A DNA stretch of 64,000 bases. Origin: an uncultured Anderseniella sp. (GTDB taxonomy: Bacteria; Pseudomonadota; Alphaproteobacteria; Rhizobiales; Aestuariivirgaceae). A program made the position numbers and the translations under genes. The stretch is from contig CANKYU010000003.1 in NCBI GenBank assembly GCA_947488295.1, forward strand, positions 186,001 to 250,000, read 5' to 3'. The notes beneath the pieces were generated by a model. It saw only the letters and a list, made by a program, of their open reading frames with translations, ran no database searches and was not told the origin of the DNA. Numbering within the stretch: the first letter of the stretch is position 1; each line of letters begins with the position of its first letter. Shown here piece by piece: positions 55,534 through 64,000 of this stretch.

Positions 55534-55585
55534 GTGATCGGACAAAGTGGCTGAAAACTAGTGCTAATGCGTGATCCGGCAAAGT
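55534..55585. promoter_or_regulatory. Imperfect direct repeat between GcvT-family and LysR genes
   Basis: GTGATCGGACAAAGT (55534-55548) recurs as GTGATCCGGCAAAGT (55571-55585), 13 of 15 bases identical, start-to-start 37 bp. Such paired sites suit binding by the adjacent LysR regulator. Confidence 0.45.
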
Positions 55586-55627
55586 CATTTGATCTATGCC
55601 ATAAAGTTAGTTTATCTATATTTTGAC

Positions 55628-56569
55628 ATGAGCGATTGGCTACCATCCCTGAATGCCCTGAAGGCATTCGAAGCTGTATCGAGGCATTTGAACTATGCTC
55701 GCGCGGCGGAAGAGTTGCGGGTGACACCGGCGGCGGTGAAGCAATTGGTCGGCAAGCTGGAGGACGCCCTCGGCACGCAACTGGTGACACGCAGCGGACG
55801 CGGCCTGCAACTGACGTCATCGGGGCAGTCAGGGTGCGTGAAGCTGGCGTCCGGGTTCACTCAGATCCGCGGTGCGGTTGACATGATGCGCATGCCGGAC
55901 ATGCGCAAACGGCTGATTGTGTCGGTAGAACCTTCGTTCGCCACCGCCTGGCTTGTACCGAGACTGGAAGGTTTTCGAGAGAGGAACGGCGAAGTCGACG
56001 TGTTGATCGACTCGTCGTTGAAAATCGTCGACCTTGAACACAGTGCGGCGGATGTGGCGGTTCGGTTCGCCCGCGAACCTGAGGGCAACCTGGTGTCCCA
56101 CCGCCTGTTTGATGAACAGCTTTGCGCCTTTTGCAGTCCTGCACTGGTTTCTGGTCGTCGGGTATTGAGAACGATAGATGACCTTCAACACGCCACATTG
56201 CTGCATTGGGATCTGTCTGAGCTCAGTTGGGCACACGCCACCAAACGCTGGATGGGTTGGCACCCCTGGCTCAAGGAAGTCGGCGCGGATCATATCAGTT
56301 CAGAATCAGGCATTCGCTTCAGTGACTACAACCTGGCGGTCCAGGCTGCGATTGCAGGCCAGGGGGTCGTGCTGGGAAGCCTGCCAGTCCTTCATGACCT
56401 GGTGGAGGCAGGCCTGCTTGTCTGCCCGTTTCCCGATCGGGTTGTCACCGACATCGGTTATGATCTGGTGACCACGCAGCGGGGTTTGCAAAGGACCGAA
56501 GTGCAGAGATTCAAGGACTGGATTGTTGCCGAGGCGTGTTCTCAAACGGCTGCCGGCAACGCCCGCTGA
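55628..56569 (+). CDS. LysR-family regulator, GcvA-like
   Basis: From ATG 55628 ([20 protein letters not shown]) the protein is 313 residues: winged HTH ([32 protein letters not shown]) and effector domain from about 95. Length is normal. It is divergent from the GcvT-family gene across 110 bp containing direct repeats, so control of that gene is likely. The longer frame upstream contains no family sequence. Confidence 0.9.
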   Translation: MSDWLPSLNALKAFEAVSRHLNYARAAEELRVTPAAVKQLVGKLEDALGTQLVTRSGRGLQLTSSGQSGCVKLASGFTQIRGAVDMMRMPDMRKRLIVSVEPSFATAWLVPRLEGFRERNGEVDVLIDSSLKIVDLEHSAADVAVRFAREPEGNLVSHRLFDEQLCAFCSPALVSGRRVLRTIDDLQHATLLHWDLSELSWAHATKRWMGWHPWLKEVGADHISSESGIRFSDYNLAVQAAIAGQGVVLGSLPVLHDLVEAGLLVCPFPDRVVTDIGYDLVTTQRGLQRTEVQRFKDWIVAEACSQTAAGNAR

Positions 56570-56694
56570 AGTTGCCGCGGTCTGCACGACATCATTTTGT
56601 GATCAAGCCATATCAGAAATGTTACAATTGCAGACCACAACGCAGATGCAGATCAACTTCGGTAAACGTCCACCCATCGTGCAAGGAGCACACC

Positions 56695-57906
56695 GTGAAC
56701 CAGGTAGCCCGCATCCTCTTCACCCTCGGATTTTCAGCAGTCGCGTCTGTTGCAGTTGCAGGCGAGGTGACTGTTGGACCACGCCCGTTTTTTCTGATCG
56801 ACGACATGAAAGAGGGCGCACTCAAGACCAAGCTGCTTTCGTGCACCGGGATGCCGATGAAGAAAAAGCTGTTTTCGATCGGACATCGCGGCGCCGCGAT
56901 GCAGTTTCCCGAACACACCCGGCAGTCCTATGTCGCTGCTGCCCGGATGGGAGCCGGCATTCTGGAATGTGATGTGACATTTACCAAAGACAAGGAACTG
57001 GTCTGCCGCCACGCCCAGAACGACTTGCATACATCGACCAACATTCTGGCCTCCGGCCTGGCCTCAAAGTGCATAAAGCCGTTTACCGCAGCCACAGGTG
57101 ACCAACCGGCATCTGCGGAATGCCGCACCTCAGACCTGACACTGGCGGAGTTCAAGACTTTGACCGGTAAAATGGATGGTGCAGACAAGACGGCGGTTTC
57201 CGTCGAAGAATACATGGATGGGACAGCGAGTTGGCGAACGGACCTTTATGCCGCATCGGCAGGCACGGTTATGACCCATGCTGACTCGATCAGGCTGTTC
57301 CAGGAGCTTGGAGCAAAGTTCACGCCTGAGTTGAAGGCACCCGCTGTCGAAATGCCTTTTGACGGGTTTTCACAAGCCGACTACGCGCAAAAGATGATTG
57401 ACGAATACAAGTCCGCAGGTGTCCCGGCCAGCGATGTCTGGCCACAGTCTTTCAACCTGGATGATGTCCTGTACTGGATCAGGAATGAGCCGGAGTTTGG
57501 TGCACAGGCGGTCTATCTTGACGGGCGCTATGACAGCGGTCTCAAGCCCGATGATGCAGCCACGTTCAAGCCGACCATGCAGGAACTCGCCGATATGGGG
57601 GTCCGCTATATCGCACCACCTTTATGGATGCTGGTGACCGCCAACAACGGCAGGATTGTGCCCTCTGAATACGCCATGCAGGCAAAGGCAGCCAATCTGC
57701 GAATAATCACATGGACGATTGAACGCTCCGGTCCATTGAAGACGGGAGGCGGCTGGTACTATCAGTCCATCAAGGAGCAGACCGACAGTGACGGCGTCAT
57801 GTATGAACTCATCGACGTTCTGGCAAAAGATGTCGGGGTCGCCGGCATATTTTCCGACTGGCCGGCAACGGTGACCTATTATGCCAACTGTATGGGACTG
57901 GAATAA
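56695..57906 (+). CDS. Exported glycerophosphodiester phosphodiesterase
   Basis: A GTG at 56695 with AAGGAG eight bases upstream gives 403 residues with a signal peptide ([20 protein letters not shown]). The GDPD catalytic set is present: IGHRG with H64/R65, the E91-x-D93 metal pair (LECDVTF) and H106 in the CRHAQND segment, plus FTPELKAP and a late WTIERSG. It hydrolyses deacylated phospholipids to glycerol-3-phosphate and an alcohol in the periplasm. The insert of about 90 residues before FTPELK is large for the family. Confidence 0.88.
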   Translation: MNQVARILFTLGFSAVASVAVAGEVTVGPRPFFLIDDMKEGALKTKLLSCTGMPMKKKLFSIGHRGAAMQFPEHTRQSYVAAARMGAGILECDVTFTKDKELVCRHAQNDLHTSTNILASGLASKCIKPFTAATGDQPASAECRTSDLTLAEFKTLTGKMDGADKTAVSVEEYMDGTASWRTDLYAASAGTVMTHADSIRLFQELGAKFTPELKAPAVEMPFDGFSQADYAQKMIDEYKSAGVPASDVWPQSFNLDDVLYWIRNEPEFGAQAVYLDGRYDSGLKPDDAATFKPTMQELADMGVRYIAPPLWMLVTANNGRIVPSEYAMQAKAANLRIITWTIERSGPLKTGGGWYYQSIKEQTDSDGVMYELIDVLAKDVGVAGIFSDWPATVTYYANCMGLE

Positions 57907-58005
57907 CAAGAACATTGCGAGCTTTGTTTGGGTGACATTTTAATGTCTCCGCAACCTGGGTGTCATGTTATCAGGTCTGTTGATCAATGAAAGGAATGAC
58001 GGACC

Positions 58006-58338
58006 ATGATTTATGACCTGCGTACCTATGTTTGCCGGCCCGGCACGATCAAAAAGCATATGAAACTTTATGAAGAGCACGGCTGGGCCGCCCAGTGCCG
58101 CAACCTGGGTTATCCTGCGGTCTACGGCGCAGTGGAGACCGGGAATGTCAACTCTTATGTCCACATCTGGGCATACGACAGCGCCGCCGACAGGGCGGAA
58201 AAACGCGCTGCAATGGCCGCTGATCCCGACTGGCAGGCCTATTTGCAGTTGAGCGCAGAAGCGGGATATCTGGTCAGCCAGTCCAACAGTATTCTGACAC
58301 CGGCATCTTTCTTTCAGCCCTCTAAAACTGGCTCCTAG
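58006..58338 (+). CDS. NIPSNAP-family protein
   Basis: The 110-residue protein matches a single NIPSNAP domain: MIYDLRTYVCRPGTIKKHMKLYEEHGW at the start, then VHIWAYDSAADRAEKRAAMAADPDWQAYL. It is a ferredoxin-like dimeric fold seen in small bacterial proteins with varied, mostly unproven roles. AAAGGAATG lies before ATG 58006. It stands alone between the GDPD gene and the sigma factor gene. Confidence 0.88.
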   Translation: MIYDLRTYVCRPGTIKKHMKLYEEHGWAAQCRNLGYPAVYGAVETGNVNSYVHIWAYDSAADRAEKRAAMAADPDWQAYLQLSAEAGYLVSQSNSILTPASFFQPSKTGS

Positions 58339-58430
58339 ACGGGTTGAATCAGCCATTGCTGTTTCATTCTTCAAAAAAATGTTCTGCGCCCGCCAAGGAA
58401 ATGCTGTTGTCATGCGTCCAATGACAGAAC

Positions 58431-58970
58431 ATGCGAATGAACACGAGTGACAGCGAGCTGGCCGCGCAGGCCGCAAGTGGCGATATGGCGGCATTCCAGG
58501 TGCTGCTGGAACGTCATTATGACAGCATTTTCCGCATTGCGCTGCGCTTTACCGGTGTGCGTGAGGATGCCGAAGACATAGCCCAGACGGTTTGTACGTC
58601 GCTTGCGACAAAGCTGCGCTCGTTCAAGGGTGAGGCGCGCTTCACCACCTGGCTTTACCGGATTGTGGTCAATGCCTCGCAGGATTTTCATCGCAGACAA
58701 AGCGCCATGACCCGCTTGCACCAGGCCTATGGTGAAGTGTCCGAACTGGCCAGGGGTGCAGAGGCCGAAACTGCCCGCGAACTGGCCTGGCTCTACGATG
58801 CCCTGCAGCGGGTCGGCGCCGATTTGCGCGAAACCGCGGTTCTGGTGCTGGCCGAAGGCATGACCCACGCAGAAGCCGCGGACGTGCTCGATATCAAGGA
58901 ATCCACCGTGTCCTGGCGCATGCATGAATTGCGCAAGAAACTTAAAACGTTGGCGAAAGCAGAAGCATGA
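58431..58970 (+). CDS. ECF-family RNA polymerase sigma factor
   Basis: The 179-residue sigma factor has region 2 (FQVLLERHYDSIFRIALRFTGVREDAEDIAQTVCTSLATKLRSFKGEARFTTWLYRIVVNASQDFHRR) and region 4 (HAEAADVLDIKESTVSWRMHELRKKLK). The ATG at 58437 is an alternative start. It overlaps the next gene by 4 bp (ATGA). No separate anti-sigma gene is present; the vWA protein that follows has a cytoplasmic N-terminus and one membrane helix and may serve as one. Confidence 0.9.
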   Translation: MRMNTSDSELAAQAASGDMAAFQVLLERHYDSIFRIALRFTGVREDAEDIAQTVCTSLATKLRSFKGEARFTTWLYRIVVNASQDFHRRQSAMTRLHQAYGEVSELARGAEAETARELAWLYDALQRVGADLRETAVLVLAEGMTHAEAADVLDIKESTVSWRMHELRKKLKTLAKAEA

Positions 58971-61024
58971 ACGACGAACTGAACAGGATGGAACGGGCGT
59001 TTGAGCGGCAGGCAGCCGTTCAGCCGAGTGATGTTGCGCGTCAGGCTGCAATGCGTGCAGCCACCGAAGCTTTCGAGCTGGGAAATTCAAAGGCCCGCCA
59101 AGCATCGACCGTCGGCAGCCGTCTTAGAGAGCGGGGCAATCAATTGCTTAGCGCACTCAAGAGGAGACCTTTCATGGACTTTGCACACCCCAAACTGACC
59201 CACCTTATGGCCGGCGGCGCAAGCCTTGCGGTACTGGCGGTTGCTGTTGTCAGTATCGACCACATCAGGCCCGGCATTGTGACCACGCCGGTTGAAAGCA
59301 AGCTGGACAAGGCCGGCCCTGCGGATGAAACCGACACTGTTGCGGCGGTGCCGGAGAACGAGCCGGTTGCACGGCTCGAAGAAGCGGCTCCTGCCAAGAA
59401 AGAGGCTGGAAGACCGCAGCCCGGCACGCGGCAGGTTGCAAAGCAGGCGAACCGGATGAATTTCAACCTGTCGCCGCCGATCGTCGGAGGCATAATTGCG
59501 AATGAATCGACCTCGGGCGTGCGCAGCCGTCCACAGTACCAGGTGCAGGGCCGCGACATTATTGCAATCCCGCAGTACCGGGATCAGGGCCGCGACAAGT
59601 TCTCCGACATAACCCCCAATCCGCTGAAGGTTGCTGCGGAAGACCCTGTGTCAACATTCTCGATTGATGTTGATACGGCATCCTATGCCTTTGTGCGCAA
59701 TGCATTGAACAATGGTGTACTGCCGCAAAAGGACGCTGTGCGCGTCGAGGAAATGATCAATTACTTTGACTATGGCTACCAGGCGCCTGAGAACCGGAGC
59801 GAACCGTTCAGGGCCAATGTGTCGATAATGCCGACCCCGTGGAACACCGGCACCAAGCTGTTGCGCATTGGCATCAAGGGGTTTGAGATGCCGAAGACAG
59901 AGGCACCCAGGGCCAACCTGGTTTTCCTCATTGATACATCCGGTTCAATGAGATCGCCGGACAAGCTGCCCTTGTTGGTCAACTCGTTCAAGCTGCTGCT
60001 GTCTTCGCTGAAACCGGACGATACGGTCGCCCTCGTGACCTATGCAGGCGCTGCCGGCACGGTGCTGGAGCCGACGCGGGTGGCTGACCGGAGCAAGATT
60101 CTGTCAGCGCTTGAGCGGCTCACCGCCCGCGGCAGGACTGCCGGTGCAGAAGGCATTCGCCAGGCCTACCAGCTTGCCGAGAGCCAGATCGACAGTGCCG
60201 GTGTCAACCGGGTGATCCTGGCGACCGACGGTGACTTCAATGTTGGCATTTCGGATACCGGTGAACTGAAGAGCTTCATTGAGCGCAAACGCGCATCCGG
60301 TGTCACCCTGTCGGTACTGGGCTTTGGCCGCGGCAATTACAATGACGAACTGATGCAGGCGCTGGCCCAGAACGGTAATGGCAACGCCGCCTATATCGAC
60401 ACACTGAGCGAAGCGCGCAAGGTGCTGGTGGAGGAGGCGGGTTCGACCCTGTTCACCATCGCCAAGGACGTAAAGCTGCAGCTGGAATTCAATCCCGCCA
60501 CCGTCAGTGAGTATCGCCTGATCGGTTATGAAACGCGGTTGCTGAACCGTGAGGATTTCAACAATGACAAGGTCGATGCCGGGGACATCGGTGCCGGACA
60601 CACGGTAACGGCGCTGTATGAAATCACACCTGCTGGAGCAGAAAACCGGCTGATCGATGATCTGCGCTATCAGGCTGAACCTGCGAAACCTGCTGTCGGC
60701 AACGCCGGGGAATATGCCTTTATGAAGATCCGCTACAAGTTGCCGGACAGCGATACCAGCACCCTGATCACCGCCCCGGTGACCAGGGCGTCGGAAGCAG
60801 AATCGGTCTCCCAGGCATCACGCGATGACCGGTTTGCCGCCTCTGTGGCCGCATTCGGCCAGGTGCTGAGAGGCGGTCGGTATACCGGCAAGTTCTCTTA
60901 TGACGATGTGGTTTCACTGGCGCAGTCGGCCAAGGGGGAAGACCGGTTCGGGTACCGGGCCGAGTTCATCAACCTGGTGCGGCTGGCGAAATCCGCTGCT
61001 GCCCTTGAGCCTGGCCGGCAATAG
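58967..61024 (+). CDS. Membrane-anchored von Willebrand factor A protein (YfbK-like)
   Basis: The 685-residue protein has a cytoplasmic helical N-terminus (1-78), a membrane helix (79-97, MAGGASLAVLAVAVVSI), a proline/alanine-rich linker, an N-terminal vWF-like region ending STFSIDVDTASYAFVRNAL, and a vWA domain with MIDAS residues D323, S325, S327 (LIDTSGSM). The rest is a strand-rich YfbK-type tail. It probably binds surface ligands or polymers in the periplasm. Overlap with the sigma-factor gene implies co-expression and suggests the N-terminus may control that factor. Confidence 0.88.
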   Translation: MNDELNRMERAFERQAAVQPSDVARQAAMRAATEAFELGNSKARQASTVGSRLRERGNQLLSALKRRPFMDFAHPKLTHLMAGGASLAVLAVAVVSIDHIRPGIVTTPVESKLDKAGPADETDTVAAVPENEPVARLEEAAPAKKEAGRPQPGTRQVAKQANRMNFNLSPPIVGGIIANESTSGVRSRPQYQVQGRDIIAIPQYRDQGRDKFSDITPNPLKVAAEDPVSTFSIDVDTASYAFVRNALNNGVLPQKDAVRVEEMINYFDYGYQAPENRSEPFRANVSIMPTPWNTGTKLLRIGIKGFEMPKTEAPRANLVFLIDTSGSMRSPDKLPLLVNSFKLLLSSLKPDDTVALVTYAGAAGTVLEPTRVADRSKILSALERLTARGRTAGAEGIRQAYQLAESQIDSAGVNRVILATDGDFNVGISDTGELKSFIERKRASGVTLSVLGFGRGNYNDELMQALAQNGNGNAAYIDTLSEARKVLVEEAGSTLFTIAKDVKLQLEFNPATVSEYRLIGYETRLLNREDFNNDKVDAGDIGAGHTVTALYEITPAGAENRLIDDLRYQAEPAKPAVGNAGEYAFMKIRYKLPDSDTSTLITAPVTRASEAESVSQASRDDRFAASVAAFGQVLRGGRYTGKFSYDDVVSLAQSAKGEDRFGYRAEFINLVRLAKSAAALEPGRQ

Positions 61025-61031
61025 CGCAACA

Positions 61032-61063
61032 CCGGTTCCTGCAGGAAAAACCGCAGGAGCCGG
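61032..61063 (+). terminator. Terminator-like hairpin after the vWA gene
   Basis: Eleven-pair stem CCGGTTCCTGC (61032-61042) / GCAGGAGCCGG (61053-61063) with one G-U pair and a ten-base loop, seven bases past the stop. No strong T-tract follows. Confidence 0.55.
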
Positions 61064-61167
61064 ACCATCAGCAATGATCGTGGACCTGACAGCTTTGCCT
61101 GTAGTGGAATTTTCTTGTTTCGCAGAGTTACGCGCCCCACATCATGATAAACTGAAGGAGTGTTGGA

Positions 61168-61542
61168 ATGAGCGGTAAACCCGTGCATTTGAAGCGCAGT
61201 GACTGGGCATCTGACGAGCGCCTCTGGAAAGGTGTACTGGAAGGCAAGGACATCGGTACCGGGGTGACAGTGCTTTTCTATGCAACCGAAAAGATAGGTG
61301 TTGGCCCCAAATGGCATGTGCATCCCTATGACGAGATTTTCATCGTCCGTACCGGCAGAGGCCTGTTCACCATCGGTGAAACGAAAATTGAGGCTGCAGC
61401 AGGCGACGTGTTGCTGGGACCCGCTGACATTCCCCACAAGTACGAAAACCTCGGGCCTGGACCGTTGGAGACCACGGACATTCATGTAAACGACAGATGG
61501 ATTCAAACCGATCTTGATGATCCCGAGTTGTCTGCAGGTTGA
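61168..61542 (+). CDS. Cupin-domain protein
   Basis: The 124-residue single-cupin protein has the metal-site motif KWHVHPYDEIFIVRTGRGLFTIG (two His and Glu) and the second motif LLGPADIPHKYENLG with another His. These small cupins bind a metal and act as dioxygenases, isomerases or sensors; the substrate is unknown. AAGGAGTGTTGG precedes the ATG at 61168. It converges with rtcR, 6 bp away. Confidence 0.85.
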   Translation: MSGKPVHLKRSDWASDERLWKGVLEGKDIGTGVTVLFYATEKIGVGPKWHVHPYDEIFIVRTGRGLFTIGETKIEAAAGDVLLGPADIPHKYENLGPGPLETTDIHVNDRWIQTDLDDPELSAG

Positions 61543-61548
61543 CCTGCT

Positions 61549-63159
61549 TCAAGTCGCGGCTTCGCCGGCTGCAACAGTGTTCCAGTCCAAACCGAACCTG
61601 GCGAGATATTTCCGTAACCGGTCTGCGTCGTTCGTGCTGGTCCGCTTGCGCCGTGAGGCCTGAAACAGTTTGCGGCCGGCATCGCTCAGGGAAGCAGATG
61701 TCTTGCAGACTTCAATAACCTGCGCCAGTTGCGCCTGATCGAACAGGTCAAGATCATCCAGTTGATCAGGGCTCAAGACCGAACGTAACTGGTCGCTACC
61801 GGCGTTGTTTTCGGACTTCGGCCATCTCGCCGTAAGGGTCGCCAGTTCCTGCTCGACTTCGGCAACGGTAATGCGACCGGCCGGCGCGAACGTTGCCATT
61901 CGGGTGACGGCCGCACTCAGGTCGCGGAAGTTTCCGGTCCATGAAGCATCCTGGCTTGCTGCAAAGTTGAGAAACCGGGTTTCGGCTTCCTTGTTGAAGG
62001 TGACCCGTTCACCGGTTCGCTCGGCGTATCTGTTGAGTTCGAAACTCAGGTTTGGCGCAATGTCCTCAATCCGGTCCTTCAGGCCCGGCAGGCGGAACGT
62101 CCAAAGGTCAAGTCTGGCCAGCAGGTCTTCACGGAACTTGCCCTCGGCGACCTGGGTTGACAGGTCGCGGTTGGTGCCGGCAATCAGCACGAAGCGGCTT
62201 GTCTCCTCCCGGTCTGCTCCCATCGGCAGGAAGCGGCCTTCCTCTATGGCGCGCAGCATCATCGCCTGTTCATCCAGGCCCAGCTCGCCGATTTCGTCCA
62301 GAAACAGCATGCCTTTGTCTGCGGATTTGAGCAGGCCGGCCCGAGCCGCCTGGGCACCGGTGAACGCGCCTTTGACATGTCCGAACAGGGCAGACATGGC
62401 CTGGTCGCCGCGCAGTGTTGCACAGTTCACTTCCACAAATTCACCCTCGACCAGATGACGGCTGCGCTTGAGCTCGTAGATACGGCGCGCCAGCTGGGTC
62501 TTGCCGGCGCCGGTTGGCCCGGTCAGCAGAACCGGGGCAGGTGAGCGCACCGCCACCATTTCAATTCGCTCGATCATTTCGTTGAAGGCGGCGTTGCGGG
62601 TTTCTATGCCGGCTTTCAGGAACGAGGTTGCCTCGTCGCGTTCTGCGGTAAAGCGGGTGGCAATCCGGTCATAACGTGACAGGTCGAGATCGATGATCGA
62701 ATAGTCGCCAGGCGTGCCTTCGCGCCGGCGTTTGGGAGGCGATATCTGCAACAGGCGTCCCGGCAGATAGCGCGCCTCGGTCAACAGGAACAGACAGATC
62801 TGGGCAACGTGCGTACCGGTGGTGATCTGGATCAGGTAGTCCTCGTCATCCGGGGCAAACGTGTAAGTGCGGCTGAAATCATAAAGCGCTTCATACACAG
62901 CGCCGAAGTCCCACGGATCGCGTAGTTCCATGGGTACCAGGTTGACACTGGTTTCAGGTGAAATCTGCCCGATGTCCCTGACGACGTCCTGCGCCAGGCG
63001 CTTGTGTCGCGAGCCATAAAACAATTCAAGGCGGCTGACCAACAGGTCTTCATGCTGGCACATTGCCACGTTCGGGCGCCAGCGTTCCCAGCGGTCAGGC
63101 CCGCTGCCCGCGTCAAGTGTGGTGCCGAGGAAGGCGAAAACTGTAACCGGTTTGCTCAT
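61549..63159 (-). CDS. rtcR: RtcR, sigma-54-dependent activator of the RNA-repair operon
   Basis: The 536-residue enhancer-binding protein has an N-terminal RtcR/CARF-like domain (FAFLGTTLD..., ITTGTHVAQICLFLLTEARYLPGRLLQ), which senses an RNA-end ligand in known RtcR. The AAA+ domain follows with Walker A GPTGAGKT, the sigma-54-contacting GAFTGA loop (KGAFTGAQ) and Walker B MLFLDEIGEL. The C-terminus holds a Fis-like HTH (LSDAGRKLFQASRRKR). It is divergent from the Ro60 gene and would activate the promoter at 63301. Confidence 0.93.
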   Translation of the reverse strand: MSKPVTVFAFLGTTLDAGSGPDRWERWRPNVAMCQHEDLLVSRLELFYGSRHKRLAQDVVRDIGQISPETSVNLVPMELRDPWDFGAVYEALYDFSRTYTFAPDDEDYLIQITTGTHVAQICLFLLTEARYLPGRLLQISPPKRRREGTPGDYSIIDLDLSRYDRIATRFTAERDEATSFLKAGIETRNAAFNEMIERIEMVAVRSPAPVLLTGPTGAGKTQLARRIYELKRSRHLVEGEFVEVNCATLRGDQAMSALFGHVKGAFTGAQAARAGLLKSADKGMLFLDEIGELGLDEQAMMLRAIEEGRFLPMGADREETSRFVLIAGTNRDLSTQVAEGKFREDLLARLDLWTFRLPGLKDRIEDIAPNLSFELNRYAERTGERVTFNKEAETRFLNFAASQDASWTGNFRDLSAAVTRMATFAPAGRITVAEVEQELATLTARWPKSENNAGSDQLRSVLSPDQLDDLDLFDQAQLAQVIEVCKTSASLSDAGRKLFQASRRKRTSTNDADRLRKYLARFGLDWNTVAAGEAAT

Positions 63160-63270
63160 ATCGAGAGCGATATTAGTATATATATTTTTATATTAATAGA
63201 TATAAATCCTTCGATTCTGTTTTTGCCAAAAGAAAATTGAAAAATTTATTATTTATGAAAAACAACGACT

Positions 63271-63289
63271 TGTGATTTTTTCGATCACA
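63271..63289. promoter_or_regulatory. Dyad upstream of the Ro60 promoter
   Basis: TGTGAT-N7-ATCACA inverted repeat in a very AT-rich spacer, 12 bp upstream of the -24 box. It could be an activator or bending-protein site. The spacing does not match a CRP site. Confidence 0.4.
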
Positions 63290-63300
63290 GGAAATGAAAC

Positions 63301-63316
63301 TGGCACGTCTCTGGCA
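63301..63316 (+). promoter_or_regulatory. Sigma-54 promoter of the Ro60/RNA-repair operon
   Basis: TGGCACG, TCTC, TGGCA matches TGGCACG-N4-TTGCW with one mismatch; the GG and GC dinucleotides have correct spacing. It faces the Ro60 gene 96 bp downstream and is divergent from rtcR, the arrangement expected for RtcR-controlled operons. Confidence 0.8.
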
Positions 63317-63352
63317 AAGGTATGTGCAGGTCGCCGCGAACAAGCCGGGACC

Positions 63353-63379
63353 CGGGGCCAGTCATAGGGGCTGGCCCCG
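63353..63379 (+). other. 5'-leader hairpin ahead of the Ro60 gene
   Basis: Nine-bp GC-rich stem (CGGGGCCAG at 63353-63361, complement at 63371-63379) with a 9-base loop containing GGGG, placed 33 bp before the Ro60 start. It might shape leader translation or processing. I do not see a complete Y RNA here. Confidence 0.5.
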
Positions 63380-63411
63380 CCACCAGAGACCCATTTGAAG
63401 GAGTTGGACTA

Positions 63412-64000
63412 TGGCCAACAAAACCCTTTTCGGAACCGGCCGCGGCGCCCGCGCTGCGGATGCCCTTAACCAGGCCGGCGGCGCAGCCTATCAGCTTGAG
63501 GACGCTCGCGCCCTGGCACAGCTCGCTGTGACCGGTACCTTGAGCGATACATTCTACATGAACGCCGAGACACACCTGGAAGATGTACTGAAGATCGCCC
63601 GGCGTGTTGACCCCCAGATCATGGCAAAGACCGCCATCTGGGCCCGGCGTGAAGGTCACATGAAGGACATGCCTGCGCTGTTGACAGCCGTGTTGTCTGT
63701 ACGGGCGCCGGAATTGTTCCCGTCTGTCTTCACACAGGTCATCGACAATGGCCGGATGCTGCGCACCTTTGTGCAGATCATGCGGTCCGGCGCCATCGGG
63801 CGTAAATCGCTCGGGTCCATGCCCAAGCGTATGGTGCAGGCCTGGTTGAACACCGCGTCCGACAAGGCGCTGCTGGCTGCAAGCGTTGGCCAGTCGCCGT
63901 CCATTGCCGATGTCATCCGGATGGTTCATCCAAACCCGGTATCGGCCGAGCGGGACGCATTCTTTGCCTGGCTGATCGGAAGGCCGTGCGATGTTGAGTT
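63412..64000 (+). CDS. rsr: TROVE-domain Ro60-like RNA-binding protein (partial)
   Basis: The frame runs open from ATG 63412, with GAAGGAG upstream, to the window edge: 196 residues, C-terminus missing. The sequence fits the TROVE HEAT-repeat ring (NQAGGAAYQLEDARALAQL ... PALLTAVLSVRAPELFPSVF ... IADVIRMVHPNP). Ro60 binds Y RNAs and misfolded RNA ends. Linked to rtcR, it is expected to be the first gene of an operon that continues with RNA ligase genes to the right. Confidence 0.85.

Noticed and set aside
63271..63289. TGTGA...TCACA dyad read as a CRP/FNR site
   Set aside because: The spacer is 9 bases between TGTGA and TCACA rather than 6, so it is listed only as a generic dyad.

Overview
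The window reads as chromosomal DNA of a marine or soil alphaproteobacterium, most likely Hyphomicrobiales (Rhizobiales)-like. This is inferred from gene content: a usg gene, a glycine-rich secreted protein and an arginine-rich secreted protein of rhizobial type, an Omp25/31-like porin, many LysR regulators and two sigma-54 promoters. Gene order is mosaic, with many short operons on both strands. I see no rRNA, tRNA, CRISPR array, insertion sequence or prophage.

Layout. 1-6.4 kb (minus): a soluble diiron multicomponent monooxygenase operon of the propane/phenol type (prmABCD-like), with an amidohydrolase and a DUF59 protein that runs off the left edge. A near-consensus sigma-54 promoter and upstream palindromes lie ahead of it. 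6.8-9.4 kb: small unknown genes around a WD40-like propeller protein. 9.5-14.5 kb: katG, a GbsR/MarR-like regulator, a fatty acid desaturase and a Coq4-motif protein. 14.8-22 kb: regulators (LysR, Rrf2, a LysR-type HTH with an unrelated C-terminus) and small enzymes (PPOX flavoprotein, periplasmic alpha/beta hydrolase, NTF2-like, GFA), plus an SLC13 transporter remnant. 22-30 kb: a cytochrome P460, secreted low-complexity proteins, MarC, DUF2267, a serine hydrolase, an arginase-fold protein and two small c-type cytochromes flanking a YqfO/Nif3-type domain protein.

30-43 kb: DUF1877; an SDR/BKACE pair; a type III polyketide synthase with an Asn-Gly-His repeat insert, coupled to an ICMT-type methyltransferase; a DHA2 exporter; usg; RidA; a racemase-family protein lacking both catalytic cysteines; and a GST-DUF899-DUF2182 operon opposite an HxlR regulator with a perfect operator-like palindrome. 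43-54 kb: a glyoxalase-like protein and an ankyrin protein that share an N-terminal module, a DevBCA-type exporter, a secreted protein, a patatin lipoprotein, an OmpR/EnvZ-type two-component pair and a porin. 54-61.5 kb: a GcvT-family enzyme with a divergent LysR, a glycerophosphodiesterase, a NIPSNAP protein, an ECF sigma factor overlapping a membrane-anchored von Willebrand A protein, and a cupin.

61.5-64 kb: rtcR faces the start of a Ro60/TROVE gene, with a sigma-54 promoter and a 5'-leader hairpin between them. This is the beginning of an RNA-repair operon cut by the window edge. Within the window, sigma-54 therefore appears to control two inducible functions: hydrocarbon/phenol-type oxidation at one end and RNA repair at the other.
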